Shown: positions 15,841-26,921, counted from the first letter of the stretch. The stretch: 31,363 nt of DNA from JBDNJM01 sp041687755 (GCA_041687755.1 JBDNJM010000109.1:1-31363), one strand, 5' to 3'. Notes: a model not told the origin generated them from the letters alone. Numbers and translations: made by a program.

Positions 15841-18671
15841 TGCCCGTATTCGATGCTCCGTTGATGCTGCTCGCGCTGATTCCCGGGCTCGTGCTCTGGC
15901 ATCGCCAGGGCGCCGAGTCTTGGCCAACGCGCGCACTGCGGCTGCTCGCCCTACTGCTGCTCGTCGGAGCCCTCGCCGGGCCACGCGTGGTGCAGGACGA
16001 GCGGGGTCAGGACGTGATCGTCGTACTCGACCGCTCGCTCTCGATGGGCGCCGACTCGGAGCGCGAGGCCCTCGAGCTGGTGCGCCTCGCCGAGGACGCG
16101 CGCCGCCCCGGTGACCGCACCGGCGTCGTTTCGTTCGCGCGCGGCGCCCGCATCGAGCAGGCGCCGCACGCCGAGAAGCGCCTTCAGGCGCTGGGTCCGA
16201 TGCCCGACCGCGAGGGCAGCGACCTGGCCGCCGCCCTGGACCTCGCGGCGAGCCTGGTTCCCGAAGGGCGACCGGCGGTGCTGCTGCTCGCCAGCGACGG
16301 CCTGAGCAGCGACGGCGGGCAACTAGACGGGCTCGCGCGCCGGCTCGCCGCGCGCGGCATCACCGTGCAGACCCGCGACCTGTCGCGCAGCGGCCTGGCC
16401 GACCTCGCCGTCGAGCGCATCGAACTGCCCGAGCAAGTCCAAGTGGGCCAACCGTTCCAGTTCGCCGTCTGGGTGCGCGCGACCGCCGCCGCGGAGCGTG
16501 AGTTCACCCTGCGCCGCGGCGACCGTGTGCTGTCCAGCGGAGTGCGCCAGTTCCAGCCCGGTCTGAACCGGCTCGTGTTCCGCGACGTGCTGGTCGACCC
16601 CGGCGTCGCCGCCTACGAGGTCCAGACCGTCGGGACGAGCGCGGGCCAGCGCGACCGCTTCCCCGAGAACGACCGCGGCCTCGGCGCCGTACGCGCGCTC
16701 GGCTCCGCGCGCGTGCTGTGCGTGACGAGCGACGGCGCGCCGAGCTCTCTGACAACCGCCCTGGTCTCCGCCGGCCTCGAGGTCGTCGTCCGCGCGCCCG
16801 AGCAGGCGCCGATCGACCCGCTCGGCCTGACCGGCTTCCGCGCCGTGGTGCTCGAGAACACCGACGCCGGACGAATCGGCCCCGCGGGCCTCGCCGCGCT
16901 CGCCGACTTCGTCACCGAACGCGGCGGCGGGCTGCTGCTCACCGGCGGCCAGGCCAGCTTCGGCCGCGGGGGATACTTCCGCTCGGCCGTGGACCCGCTG
17001 CTGCCGGTTTCGATGGAGCTGCGCCAAGAACAGCGCAAGTTCGGCGTGGCGCTCGGGATCGCGCTCGACCGCTCCGGGTCGATGTCCGCTCCCGCCGGCG
17101 GCGGCACCAAGATGGACCTCGCCAACGAGGGCACCGCCGCCGCAATCGAGACCCTCTCCTACCTCGACTCGGTGGCCGTCTTCGCCGTCGACTCCGAAGC
17201 CCACGTCGTGCAACCGCTCGTCGAGGTCGAAGACCCGGCCAGCATCATCAGCCGAGTGCGCGGCATTCGCAGCATGGGCGGCGGCATCTACGTCTACGAA
17301 GCACTGGTAGCCACCTGGGCCGAGCTGGAAAACGCGAACCAGGCCAACCGTCACATCGTCCTGTTCTCGGATGCGGCGGACTCCGAGAGCCAAACGGGCT
17401 GCCTCCAGTTCGTGCGTGACCACCTCGACGAGGGGCTCTCGCTCTCCGTCATCGCGCTCGGGACCGAGTCCGATTCCGACGCGCAGTTCCTGAAGATCCT
17501 TGCCGAAGCGGGCGGCGGAACGGCGTACTTCACGACCCAACCGGAGGACTTGCCGCGCCTGTTCAGCCAGGAGGTCATGACGATCAGCCGCGCGACCTTC
17601 ATCGACCAGTCGACCGGAACGGCGACGCTGCCCGGCCTGCTGGGCCTCGGCGACCTGCCGCCCGAAGGCTTCCCCTCCGTGGCCGGCTACAACCTGACCT
17701 ACCCGCGCCCCGAGGCCACCCTTGGAGTCGTGACGACCGACGAGTACGCGGCGCCCCTGCTGGCGTTCTGCTACCGCGGCCTGGGTCGCACCGCGGTCTA
17801 CACCGGGCAACTCGGCGGCGAGTTCGGCGCCGATGTCGTCGCCTGGCCCGGGTTCCGCGCCGCGTTCAGCGGCCTCGTGCGCTGGCTCAACGGGCTCGAA
17901 GAGCCCGGAGACGTCTTCGCCCGCGCCACCCGGGTCGGCAACGAAGTGGTGCTCAGCGTCGAGGTCGACCCCGACTCGCCCCTGCCGGCGGAGTTGGCCG
18001 TGCTCGAGGCCAGCGTGCTCGAGCCCGACGGCAGCCGGCGCGAGCTCGTGCTCGAGCGCGCCGGCGCCAACCGCTTCGAGGCGCGCCTCGAGCTGCAAAC
18101 CGCCGGCGTGCGGCTGTCGACCCTCAAGCTGGGCGGCGATCGCTTCGTCGACCTTCCGCCCGTGGCCCTGCCCTACTCAAGCGAGTTCGCGCCCGGACTC
18201 GATCCCGATCGTGGCCCCCGCCTCCTGCGCGAGCTCGGCCAGGCGACCGGCGGCGGGTCGATGAGCAGCGCGGATCAGCTGTTCACGGCCGAGACCACCT
18301 CCGCGCGCTCCAAGAGCCTGCTGCGCGCGTTCCTGATCGCCGCCCTCGTGATCGGCCTGGTCGAGATCGCCGGTCGCCGACTGAGCCTGTGGGCGAGCCT
18401 GCCCAGCTTCGCCCCGCTGGTCTCCAAGGCCCAAGACCTGGCCGCCCGACGCTCCGCCGGAGCACCGCCCACCGAGGCAGCCCCCGCGCCGCGGGCCGAC
18501 GCGTCGAAGCCCGCCGCAGAGTCCCCGAGCACGATCGCCGAGGCTCCGGACATCGTCGGCGAGCCCGAGGCCTCGCCCGAGCCGCCTCAGCCTCCGCCCA
18601 GTAGCCCTCAGGGCGACATGACCTCGGCTCTGGAAGCCGCGCGCAACCGCGCCAAGCGCCGCCTGCGCTAG
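15840..18671 (+). CDS. Large membrane protein: VWA - glutamine-amidotransferase-like - VWA
   Basis: A 943-aa protein. Two N-terminal TM segments (about 8-20, 31-47) are followed by a first VWA domain with MIDAS DRSLS at 64-68 and a beta-rich linker. A class-I glutamine-amidotransferase-like domain follows at about 285-390 (GFRAVVLENTDA, then ERGGGLLLTGGQASFG). A second VWA domain has MIDAS DRSGS from Asp410, then a beta-rich segment, one TM near 827-846 and a Pro/Ala/Glu-rich tail of about 80 residues. No catalytic Cys-His pair is evident in the amidotransferase-like part, so it is probably structural. The ATG at 15840 overlaps the previous stop by one base with GGAGCGGGGGA upstream, giving translational coupling. 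A longer in-frame extension upstream is rejected because it overlaps the previous gene. Confidence 0.85.
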   Translation: MPVFDAPLMLLALIPGLVLWHRQGAESWPTRALRLLALLLLVGALAGPRVVQDERGQDVIVVLDRSLSMGADSEREALELVRLAEDARRPGDRTGVVSFARGARIEQAPHAEKRLQALGPMPDREGSDLAAALDLAASLVPEGRPAVLLLASDGLSSDGGQLDGLARRLAARGITVQTRDLSRSGLADLAVERIELPEQVQVGQPFQFAVWVRATAAAEREFTLRRGDRVLSSGVRQFQPGLNRLVFRDVLVDPGVAAYEVQTVGTSAGQRDRFPENDRGLGAVRALGSARVLCVTSDGAPSSLTTALVSAGLEVVVRAPEQAPIDPLGLTGFRAVVLENTDAGRIGPAGLAALADFVTERGGGLLLTGGQASFGRGGYFRSAVDPLLPVSMELRQEQRKFGVALGIALDRSGSMSAPAGGGTKMDLANEGTAAAIETLSYLDSVAVFAVDSEAHVVQPLVEVEDPASIISRVRGIRSMGGGIYVYEALVATWAELENANQANRHIVLFSDAADSESQTGCLQFVRDHLDEGLSLSVIALGTESDSDAQFLKILAEAGGGTAYFTTQPEDLPRLFSQEVMTISRATFIDQSTGTATLPGLLGLGDLPPEGFPSVAGYNLTYPRPEATLGVVTTDEYAAPLLAFCYRGLGRTAVYTGQLGGEFGADVVAWPGFRAAFSGLVRWLNGLEEPGDVFARATRVGNEVVLSVEVDPDSPLPAELAVLEASVLEPDGSRRELVLERAGANRFEARLELQTAGVRLSTLKLGGDRFVDLPPVALPYSSEFAPGLDPDRGPRLLRELGQATGGGSMSSADQLFTAETTSARSKSLLRAFLIAALVIGLVEIAGRRLSLWASLPSFAPLVSKAQDLAARRSAGAPPTEAAPAPRADASKPAAESPSTIAEAPDIVGEPEASPEPPQPPPSSPQGDMTSALEAARNRAKRRLR

Positions 18672-18843
18672 CTAGCCCGCATTCTTCATCAGCCTGCGCC
18701 GACTTCGCACCCAACCGCCCGCCTGCGGCGGCCTCTTTGCCCCTGGACGCAGCTGGGTCACGCGGCTGTCCTCGACGACCCGCGGAGGGCTCGCAGAGAG
18801 GGGGTCGCCTCCGCTAGCCGCCCACTTAAGCTGTGCCCAGTGA

Positions 18844-18904
18844 CGCTAGGTGGGGGAATCGTGTCGGACACGATTCCCCCAGGACACGATTCCCCCACCT
18901 AGCG
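18844..18904. repeat. Compound palindrome with repeated right arm (REP-like)
   Basis: The 22-bp arms CGCTAGG+TGGGGGAATCGTGTC (18844-18865) and its exact complement (18883-18904) enclose a second copy of the right-arm sequence. GGACACGATTCCCCCA occurs in tandem at 18866-18881 and 18882-18897. The left arm can therefore pair with either copy, giving two alternative hairpins around GTGTCGGACAC. The stop codon of the minus-strand DUF58 gene (18899-18901) is inside the right arm, so the palindrome serves as the junction between convergent genes. Confidence 0.93.
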
Positions 18905-19768
18905 TGGGGCGAGGACGCCCGCGGGCACGAGCTGCTCGATCAGCCCGCGCTCTAGGCCCTCCTCGGCGCGCACCACCGCGTGGACCGCCCCCTGGGCCCG
19001 CGCCGTTCCCGCGACTTCGGACAGCAGGCGCTGCAGGCGCTCGCGGTAATCCTTCAGCGCCCTGGCATCGAGCACCAGATCGCGCAGCTGCCCGCTCTCC
19101 GCGTCCGTCAGGCGCAGCGCGCCGTCGAAGTCCGGCTCCAACTCGGCGACCGACATCACTTGGACCAGCCCGAGCCGCAGCGCACGACCGCCGAGTCGCC
19201 GCACCAGGCCGGCCACGCCGCGCTCGCAGAGAAAGTCCGAGATGCAGACGACGAGCGCGCGCCCCGCAGAGCGGGCCTCTCGCTGACGCAGCTGCTCGTC
19301 GAGCGGCTGCGCGCCCGAGAACTCCACGCCGGCCGCGACGAGCTCGTCAATGTGAACTCCAACGACCTCCTCCCCGAGCACGTCCAGCCGCACCTGCATG
19401 CCGTCCGCCCGCGCCGCCGTCGCCAGCAGCCCCGCGAGCTCCACGGCCACCTGAGCCTTCGCCGGGTGCGCCGCCATGGACGCGGAAGCATCCAGCACCA
19501 CCTCAAGCCGCGGCGAGACCTCCTCGCGGTACTGCCGCACCAACAGCTGATCGGTGCGCGCGAACGCGCGCCAGTCCACGTGCCGCAGATCGTCGCCGGC
19601 GAGATACTCGCGCCGGTCCTCGAACTCGAGGCTGGAGCCCGCCGCCTTTCCGAGCCGCTCGCCGGGCAGCCCGCCGCGCTGGTTTGCGGCAAGCCCCACG
19701 GAGAAGCGCCGGCTCAGCGCGAGCGCTTCGGGGGCCGGCGTGAATCGAGTCTCGTTTGGGCGGTTCAT
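18899..19768 (-). CDS. DUF58 domain-containing protein
   Basis: A 289-aa protein with the DUF58 hallmark at residues 53-72 (REYLAGDDLRHVDWRAFART), then a VWA-like fold with a degenerate MIDAS DASAS at 93-97. DUF58 proteins accompany MoxR ATPases and VWA membrane proteins; their exact biochemical role is unclear. The ATG at 19768 was chosen over one at 19810 because upstream residues are Arg/Pro-rich. It is the last gene of the minus-strand operon, after the decayed permease, and converges on the VWA genes. Its last codons and stop lie in the palindrome at 18844-18904. Confidence 0.88.
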   Translation of the reverse strand: MNRPNETRFTPAPEALALSRRFSVGLAANQRGGLPGERLGKAAGSSLEFEDRREYLAGDDLRHVDWRAFARTDQLLVRQYREEVSPRLEVVLDASASMAAHPAKAQVAVELAGLLATAARADGMQVRLDVLGEEVVGVHIDELVAAGVEFSGAQPLDEQLRQREARSAGRALVVCISDFLCERGVAGLVRRLGGRALRLGLVQVMSVAELEPDFDGALRLTDAESGQLRDLVLDARALKDYRERLQRLLSEVAGTARAQGAVHAVVRAEEGLERGLIEQLVPAGVLAPR

Positions 19769-19895
19769 TCGGCGGGATCGCGGGACAGGTCTCTCGCGAG
19801 GGAACGGCACGCGCTACGCGATCGTTCTTCAGCGGTCGTTATCGCAGCACAACGGGGCTGCCGCGCCAAGCACTCCGCATCGGAGCGAGCGACCC

Positions 19896-21321
19896 TCACG
19901 AGTCTGCTCCCCGCTCCTGAAGCTCGGCCGGCACAGGCCCCAGCGGAGGCAGTCGCACCCAAATGACGGCGGCGGCGATCGCGGCCGCGAAGACCGCCCC
20001 GCCCTCCGGGTTGCTGGCCGCCCAGATCACGCTGAACGGGTGCTCTCCCGCCGCCAACGCCGTGATGCCGGTCGCCAGACCGATCATCCAGGGCACGGCG
20101 ATGAAAGCGATCGCGAAACCGAACACCAGCGCCCGCAGGACCGACGGCCCCGCGGCGTGACCGCCAGTCCCTGCAGAAGCGCCGACGGCACGGCGATCTA
20201 GAACGCAAGGTAGCCGAGTAAAATGGGCACCGTCAGCCACCCCATCCGCATCCGGCTCGGCTGGAGACCGTCCGCCAGGAACGCGGTCCCGGTCAAGCCC
20301 CCCCCAGCAGCAGGTACAGCACGCAGGCTCGGTTGCCGCCGGGCCCCAGCCAGGAGGCCCAGGGCCCGCTGGCTCCTCCCGTCGCCGCGTTCAGAGACGC
20401 ACGCGCTCAGCATGACTAAAGCTGCTGGACGGGGCCTCGCTCCACAGGGTCTGAAAGCCGATGCCAAGCAGGCCCGTCGTCACGCCCAGGAGCTCGGACG
20501 CCTGCCCCAGATCTCCGGGACGCAGCGCGGCCGAGACCAGGCACAGCACACAGATCGCCGGCACGCTGACCGCCAACAGGCGCCGGAGGGCCACCAGCGG
20601 ATAGTCTCGGGAGTTCTCCAGCGGCACTTGTGCTCCCACGACGAGCATCGCGGACAGCAGCAGGACCGGGCACCATTCCAAGGCCTGCGCGAACCACTCG
20701 TACGGCAGGCCGCTCGAAGCCCGAGCGTCGTTAAGCCCGAGCGTCGTTAAGCCCGAACACCGAGCGCTGGATCAGGGTCAGGCCCACGAGCGCCCCGAGG
20801 AACGCGATCAACGACACCCGACCCGCGCGAGTCGCCTTGCGCTGGTCGGAACTCGAGAGAAACGCGGCCAGGGCGCACAGCCAAAACGCGTTCATGACGG
20901 CCACGAACACCCACCTCAGCGACCCGAACAGCTCCACACCCCCGAGCAGGTAGGACAACGCCATCAGTGGAGCGATGGCTGAAGCCAACACCGCCCCGAG
21001 AATAGCGCTGGCGAGCAGCTTGCCGCGCACGATCTGCCCCGGCCGAATGCCGCTGAGGCTGGCCAGACCTAGGGTGTGCTCGGCGTGCTCGAAACCCAGG
21101 GCCTGGTAGGCCTGGATCGGCAGCAGCCCGATCAGGCCGACGCACGGAACCGCCAACTGCAGCGCGAAAAGGTAGGGGCCCGCTTGGCTGGAGCTGGCGA
21201 TCACGCTCAGGACGCCGGTCAACAGCAGGACGCTAAGGAGACCCGCGCTGAAGAGCAGAAACAGGTAGGCCCGACGGAAGGCCTTCCCCCGCAGCGCCTG
21301 ACGCAGATATTTCACGAGCAT
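19896..21321 (-). pseudogene. Decayed ABC-2-type permease paralogue
   Basis: This is a broken copy of the intact permease immediately upstream. The first frame (21321-20731) matches it closely: SEALGPMLVKYLRQALRG against SERLNPILIKEVRQALRG, and LLPIQAYQALGFEHAEHTL against LLPIQAYQTLGTEREEHTL. A 16-bp tandem duplication (20724-20755) then shifts the frame to a stop; deleting one copy restores reading into the next frame (20681-20391, EWCPVLLLSAMLVVGAQ). Further frame changes follow near 20391-20400, at a G7 run near 20290 and near 20150, plus a TAG near 20200. Recognisable pieces (PGGNRACVLYLLLGG, VPSALLQGL, VFGFAIAFIAVPWMIG) continue to a final stop at 19896. At least four lesions make expression as a full protein very unlikely. 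Confidence 0.85.
20724..20755 (-). repeat. 16-bp tandem duplication causing a frameshift
   Basis: On the minus strand CGGGCTTAACGACGCT is present twice in a row (20740-20755, 20724-20739). Each copy carries TTAA-type sequence that creates the in-frame TAA. Removing one copy fuses ...VFGLNDARA to SSGLPYEWFAQALEW, which continues the permease homology, so this is a direct record of the inactivating event. Confidence 0.9.
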
Positions 21322-21434
21322 CGGTCCGAGAGCCTCTGAACATCGATCCGCGAACCGCTCAGCCGTCGCTCACGACGCGGGCTCGACGCCCGGAAGACGT
21401 CCGACTGACGGTGCGGCAGGGCCTCGCGCGATAG

Positions 21435-22945
21435 TCACGTTTGTTGCGGCTCCGGCTCCGAGTCCTGCGCGGAGGGCCCCAGCCGTCCGGCCGAGCGCAG
21501 CTCCACCACCTTCGCCCTCCCGGCCAGCATCCGCACCACGTTGACCAACAGGCCCACGAACCCGAGCGCGAGGGCCTCGACCAGGGCATCGTTCTGCCGG
21601 GACATCGCCCAGAAGAAATTCAGGTAGTGCTCTCCTTGGGCGAGGTCGCGATCTCCGACGAACCCACCCAGCACCATCGGCAGCAAAATACAGCCCCCGG
21701 TGAAGATCGCCACCGCGACGCGCACGCGCAGCCGGCCGGCCGGCGTGCCTGTGTACTTGGCGAGCAGCCCGGACGGCACGCCGATGTAGAACAGCGTGTA
21801 GCTGAGCGGAGTCAGCACGAGCGAAGAATCGTCCGAGCGGATGCCCGACTTCAGGTTCACCGCGGCGAACAGGACGGCCCCGAAAGCCAGGGCGATGCAG
21901 ACGTAGAGCAGCACGCCGAGGCCGCCTCCCGGCAGCATCGGGAGCCAGCCCCGCCGGCCGCGGCGCAGACCTTCCGCGGCGTGCCGCCCCATGCGCTCCC
22001 GGTCCGTCATCAGGAACAGGAAGCTTGGAGCCAGCAGGATGGCCGCACCGATCAACGTGCCGAGGAGCACCCTGCCCTGCAGGCCCGGCCAGGCAAGCGC
22101 CACGAGCGCGAAGGCGCAGGCGATCAGTGCTGAAACGGCGGTCACCCGACGCAGCGACCGAAGTCCGTCCTCCTCCGCGTGGGCGAACCCGGCCCGCGCG
22201 CCGGCCAAGAACAGCGCCGTCACACACCCAGCCGCGACCACCGTGTTGAGGAACGCGAACAGTGCGTTCGGATCACGGCCGATCTCCCCGATCTCACTGG
22301 CGGCCTCCCTCGCGAGGCCCGCCATACCGAAGGTCAACCCGACGCCCCCGAAGGCGACCACCCCGATGCCGAGCACGCGCGGCATGCGCTTCTCGATGTT
22401 GGCCGACAGGAACGCCGCGATCGAGCATGCAATGGCCGAACCCAGGATGCAGATAGGCACCAACGCCAGAATCGCAAACAGATCGATCCCGCGCAGCAGG
22501 TAGGCCAGCGCTATCAGCGGTAGGAACGCCGAGAGCACAACGAGCCCCTGGGCCAGCACCGAAATCAGCTTGCCGTTGACGATCTGGCCGGGGGAAAGTC
22601 CGCTGAGCAGCAGCAGCTCCAGCGTGTGCTCCTCACGCTCCGTCCCTAAGGTCTGGTACGCCTGGATCGGAAGCAGCGCGCACAGGCCGATCGCCAAGGC
22701 CCAGTACTGAGCGATGAACAGCCGCTCGCCAAGGTTGCTCCAGCTCCCGCTGTTGTAGCCGGACAGCAGCTGCCAAACGCCGAACGCCCCGGCGATCGCG
22801 ATCACGCACAGGTAGGCGCGCCGAAAATTGGGGCCGCGCAGGGCCTGGCGCACCTCCTTAATCAGGATCGGATTGAGACGCTCGGAGGCCGCCTCCAGCC
22901 CCGCATCGAGAGATCCCGGCGCCGCCGGTGGGTCGGTGAGCACGC

Positions 22946-22949
<4 letters not shown>
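21435..22949 (-). CDS. ABC-2-type permease
   Basis: A 504-aa membrane protein. It has an N-terminal cytoplasmic segment with the characteristic NPILIKEVRQALRG motif (the 'NPI..KE.R' opening of ABC-2 permeases), about 12 hydrophobic segments, EREEHTLELLLLSGLSPGQI as the conserved coupling-type loop, and a polar C-terminal tail. The ATG at 22949 overlaps the upstream ATPase stop as ATGA, with GGGAG as a Shine-Dalgarno inside that gene. It pairs with the ATPase just upstream. Its own decayed paralogue follows downstream. It is probably part of an exporter with the adjacent lipoprotein-like gene. Confidence 0.88.
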
Positions 22950-23877
<928 letters not shown>

Positions 23878-23881
<4 letters not shown>

Positions 23882-25848
23882 CGTTGCTCGCTCCCGACGG
23901 CCGAACCGTCCTGGTTCACCGATTCGGCGGAGCCCGAACCCGGCGCGCCCGAACCCAGCCCCCCCAGGTCGAGGATGCCCATCACCCGCGTGCGCTGGTA
24001 CTGAAGCTCGAATTTGGGCTGCCCCAGATCGTCCAGCGCGAGTAGCTCATCAAGGAGCGCCTCGTACGAGCCCGGTATCAGGCCGTCGAGGTCGAAGTCC
24101 TCTACCGCGTAGGGGGTCGCGGAAGCGGTCCCCCGCTCCAGGGTGCCACTCGCGCCCGCGGCCAGCGACCCGGGCAGGTGCCAGGCGTCCCCAGCAGCGT
24201 CGAGCAGCCTCAGCGACTCCAAGTTCGAACCCAGCGCGTTCGCAACGCGCGGCGCTGCCCCCGAGAAGTCCACCTCGAGGCGGGCGCGCGTGCTGCGATC
24301 TGTGACCAACACGAGCTGCCGCTCTTTGCGCTTGGGGAACAGGTCCCCCGACAGCACGAGGCCTTCGGTGTCGTCCACGCCGTAATTCCAGCGTTGGGAG
24401 TACCTGCGGTGCGGAGCCTCGGGCGTCGGCGAGACCAGCGTGCCCGCTCCCGGCCGCAGCTGGGAGCGCACCATCGGCCCCGCAAAGTAGACCCGGCCCT
24501 CGTGGGTGCTCGCCACCTGGCTGCGTTGGTCGAGCAAGACCGTTTGGTTGATCGCGGCCTTCAGGCCGACGCCGTCCTTCAGGAGCCCGTAGCCCACCAC
24601 CAGCATCGTGGTCACCAGCGAGGCGATCGGGACCGCGACGAGCAACAGCGCCGGACGGCCGCTGCGGCGCACGAACAGAAGCACCACCGGACCCAGCAGG
24701 ATCACGATGCCCAGCACGACGAGGCACATCAGCCGCGGGTCGGACGCGAGCATCCCGACTAGGCCGACGCCTGGAAAACTGGACGGCCGCAGGGATCCGT
24801 AGCTCTCGGTGCCCTCCGGCAGACGCGCCGGCAGCTGGTCCAGGAGTGAAACGAGGGTCGACAGCTGAGCGTCGTCTTCAAGCGGGAGGAAGTCCGAGAG
24901 CACGACGAGCCCCAGCCCCGCCCGGCGGGCGGGCTCGGGCAGCATGCCCGAGGCGAACGCAAAGCGCTCCGGCTCGTAGCGCTCGAGCCAGTCAGGCGTC
25001 CAGCGCACATCGCCGCCGCCCGCCAGCACAAGGTTCCCGCCGCGTCGCGCGAACACCTCGAGCGCGGCGACGGTCTCCGCGCCGGGCGGCTCCGAGCTGC
25101 GGTCGAGCACGATCGCGTCGTAGCCCTGCATAGCGTCCGCATCGGGCAACAGCTCCGTGGGCGCGATCCGGCCGACGGCGTGACTCAGAACGCCCGGCGT
25201 CGCCGTCGGGGTCAGGATGTATCCCAGGGCCACGGCACCGTGGACGTGGGCTGAAATGGGGCTCAAGACCGGCTTCACAACCGCCCCACCCGGCTGCAGC
25301 GGAATCCGCATGGCCTTGTCCAGCGCCGCGCCGCGATCGGTGTTCCAGCCCGCGGCGCGCCGACGGTTCTCGATCACCAAGACTCGGGTCGTCGCTCCGC
25401 GCACATGCCCTAGCGCTGCGACCTGCTGAAAGCCGGCGCCGCTGGCCCCGTCCGTGAACAAGCTCAGGCTCACGTCACCGTCGGAGATCGCGAAGGCCGG
25501 GAAGCGCACGTCGATCCGGCGCTTCTCCCCCGGGGCCAGCTGAAAGGGCACGGTCTGATTGAGCTCCAGCCGATAGTTGTCCGTCGCGAGCTGGACCGCG
25601 CCGGAGTGCTCGCGCTGCTCAAGGTTCTCGAGCTCGAAGCTGACCACCCCCATGCCGCGCCCCGAGGCCCCGAGCCAGGGACCGAGCGAGCGCAGCTGCA
25701 CCGGTTCCCTGGCAGCGCCTCCCGACGACGTGGCAATGCTCGAAACCGAACGTGACATGCAGCCGCCGAGGCCGAGCACCAGGACTCCGACCAGCACCGA
25801 GAACAGGCCCAGCTGCGACCAAGCCTCAGCGCGGCGCAGCATCCCCAT
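23878..25848 (-). CDS. Lipoprotein-like membrane protein with amidotransferase-like region
   Basis: A 656-aa envelope protein. The N-terminus has a short basic stretch, a hydrophobic core (LGLFSVLVGVLVL) and GLGGC at about residue 30, a plausible lipobox. A beta-rich extracytoplasmic region follows (about 30-200). Next is a segment like the amidotransferase domain in the VWA protein at 15840: GYDAIVLDRSS, then FARRGGNLVLAGGGDVRW. Two TMs lie near the middle (LGIVILLGPVVLLFV; VAVPIASLVTTMLVVGYGLL), with a C-terminal beta-rich domain ending QDGSAVGSEQR. I used the ATG at 25848; a TTG at 25887 overlapping the MoxR stop is an alternative. Longer upstream frames run through MoxR and are rejected. 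Its role may be like GldG-type partners of ABC-2 exporters, but homology is not established. Confidence 0.7.
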
Positions 25849-25883
25849 GTCTTCGAGCCCGCTGGGCGCGGACGGCTCGCGCC

Positions 25884-26921
25884 TCAAGAGACCGACCCCA
25901 GCTCCGCGGCCAGCTCGCCCTCGACCCGCGGCACTCCGGCGAGCAGCGCATCGACCACCCGAGCGGGCGAGATGCCGTCGAGCCGTGCGCGGTAGTCCAA
26001 GACCAGCCGGTGCCCAAGACACCCGTGCGCGAGACGCTCCACGTCCTCGTAGCCGACGCTCGGCTTGCCGCCGATCAGCGCCAACGCCCGTCCCGCCTCG
26101 GCCAGCGCGATCGCCGCCCGCGGACTCGCGCCGTGGCGCACGTAACTGTTTACTTCCGCGGGCGCACCGTCCGCGCCCGTGTGGGTGGCGCTCACGAGGC
26201 GAGCGATGAAGTTCGCGACGGCTTTGGGCAGGAACACGCGATCGACGCTCCCATACAGCTCCTGGAGCTCGCCCGGCTCGAGTGCGGGCTCCTGCTCCGG
26301 CGGCCGCCCGCACCGGCGCTCGGTCAGGATGCGCTCGAGCGTCCCGTGCCCCACCCCGCCGACCTGCAGCTTCATCAGGAAGCGGTCCAGCTGCGCCTCC
26401 GGCAGCGGGTACGTGCCTTCCAGCTCGATCGGGTTCTGGGTCGCCAGCACGAGGAACGGATCCGGCAACGTATGGGTCTCGCCCAGCACGCTGACGCGGC
26501 GTTCCTGCATGGCCTCCAGCAGAGCCGATTGGGTCTTAGGGCTCGCGCGGTTGATCTCGTCGGCGAGCAGCACCTGCGTGAACACGGGGCCCTTTTGGAA
26601 GCGCATCGAGCGCGCGCCGCTCGCGTCCGTCTCCAGCATGCCGCCCCCGGTGATGTCGCCGGGCAACAGGTCAGGGGTGAACTGCAGGCGGTTCCAGTCG
26701 AGCCCGCTGAGGACGGCCAACGCCTTGACGAGCTCCGTCTTGCCCAAGCCCGGCAGGCCCTCGAGCAACACGTGACCCCGCGCGAGCAGGGCAACCGCCA
26801 CGCCTTCGGTCAGGCGCTCCTGCCCGAACAGCACGCCGTTCAGTCCATCCAGCAGCCGGCGCGCCAGGCCGCTCGCACGTTCGACGTCGGCCGGCTCCAG
26901 GAGCGAATCGCTCTGACTCAT
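25884..26921 (-). CDS. MoxR-family AAA+ ATPase
   Basis: A 345-aa ATPase. Walker A GLPGLGKT is at 55-62, Walker B VLLADE near 117-122 followed by INRASPKTQSALLEAMQE, sensor-1 ATQNPIELEGTYPLPEAQLD, and the C-terminal lid with the RAAIALAEAGRALAL (sensor-2 Arg) region. MoxR proteins act as chaperones with VWA-domain partners. A Shine-Dalgarno AAGGA lies 7 nt before the ATG; the start is 2 nt after the stop of the preceding gene. Here it sits upstream of ABC exporter genes rather than directly next to DUF58, which comes five cistrons later. Confidence 0.95.
   Translation of the reverse strand: MSQSDSLLEPADVERASGLARRLLDGLNGVLFGQERLTEGVAVALLARGHVLLEGLPGLGKTELVKALAVLSGLDWNRLQFTPDLLPGDITGGGMLETDASGARSMRFQKGPVFTQVLLADEINRASPKTQSALLEAMQERRVSVLGETHTLPDPFLVLATQNPIELEGTYPLPEAQLDRFLMKLQVGGVGHGTLERILTERRCGRPPEQEPALEPGELQELYGSVDRVFLPKAVANFIARLVSATHTGADGAPAEVNSYVRHGASPRAAIALAEAGRALALIGGKPSVGYEDVERLAHGCLGHRLVLDYRARLDGISPARVVDALLAGVPRVEGELAAELGSVS

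Noticed and set aside
25849..26313. 155-codon N-terminal extension of the lipoprotein-like protein
   Set aside because: It lies inside MoxR in a different frame and is Arg/Gly-rich; the signal-peptide-like start at 25848 fits better.
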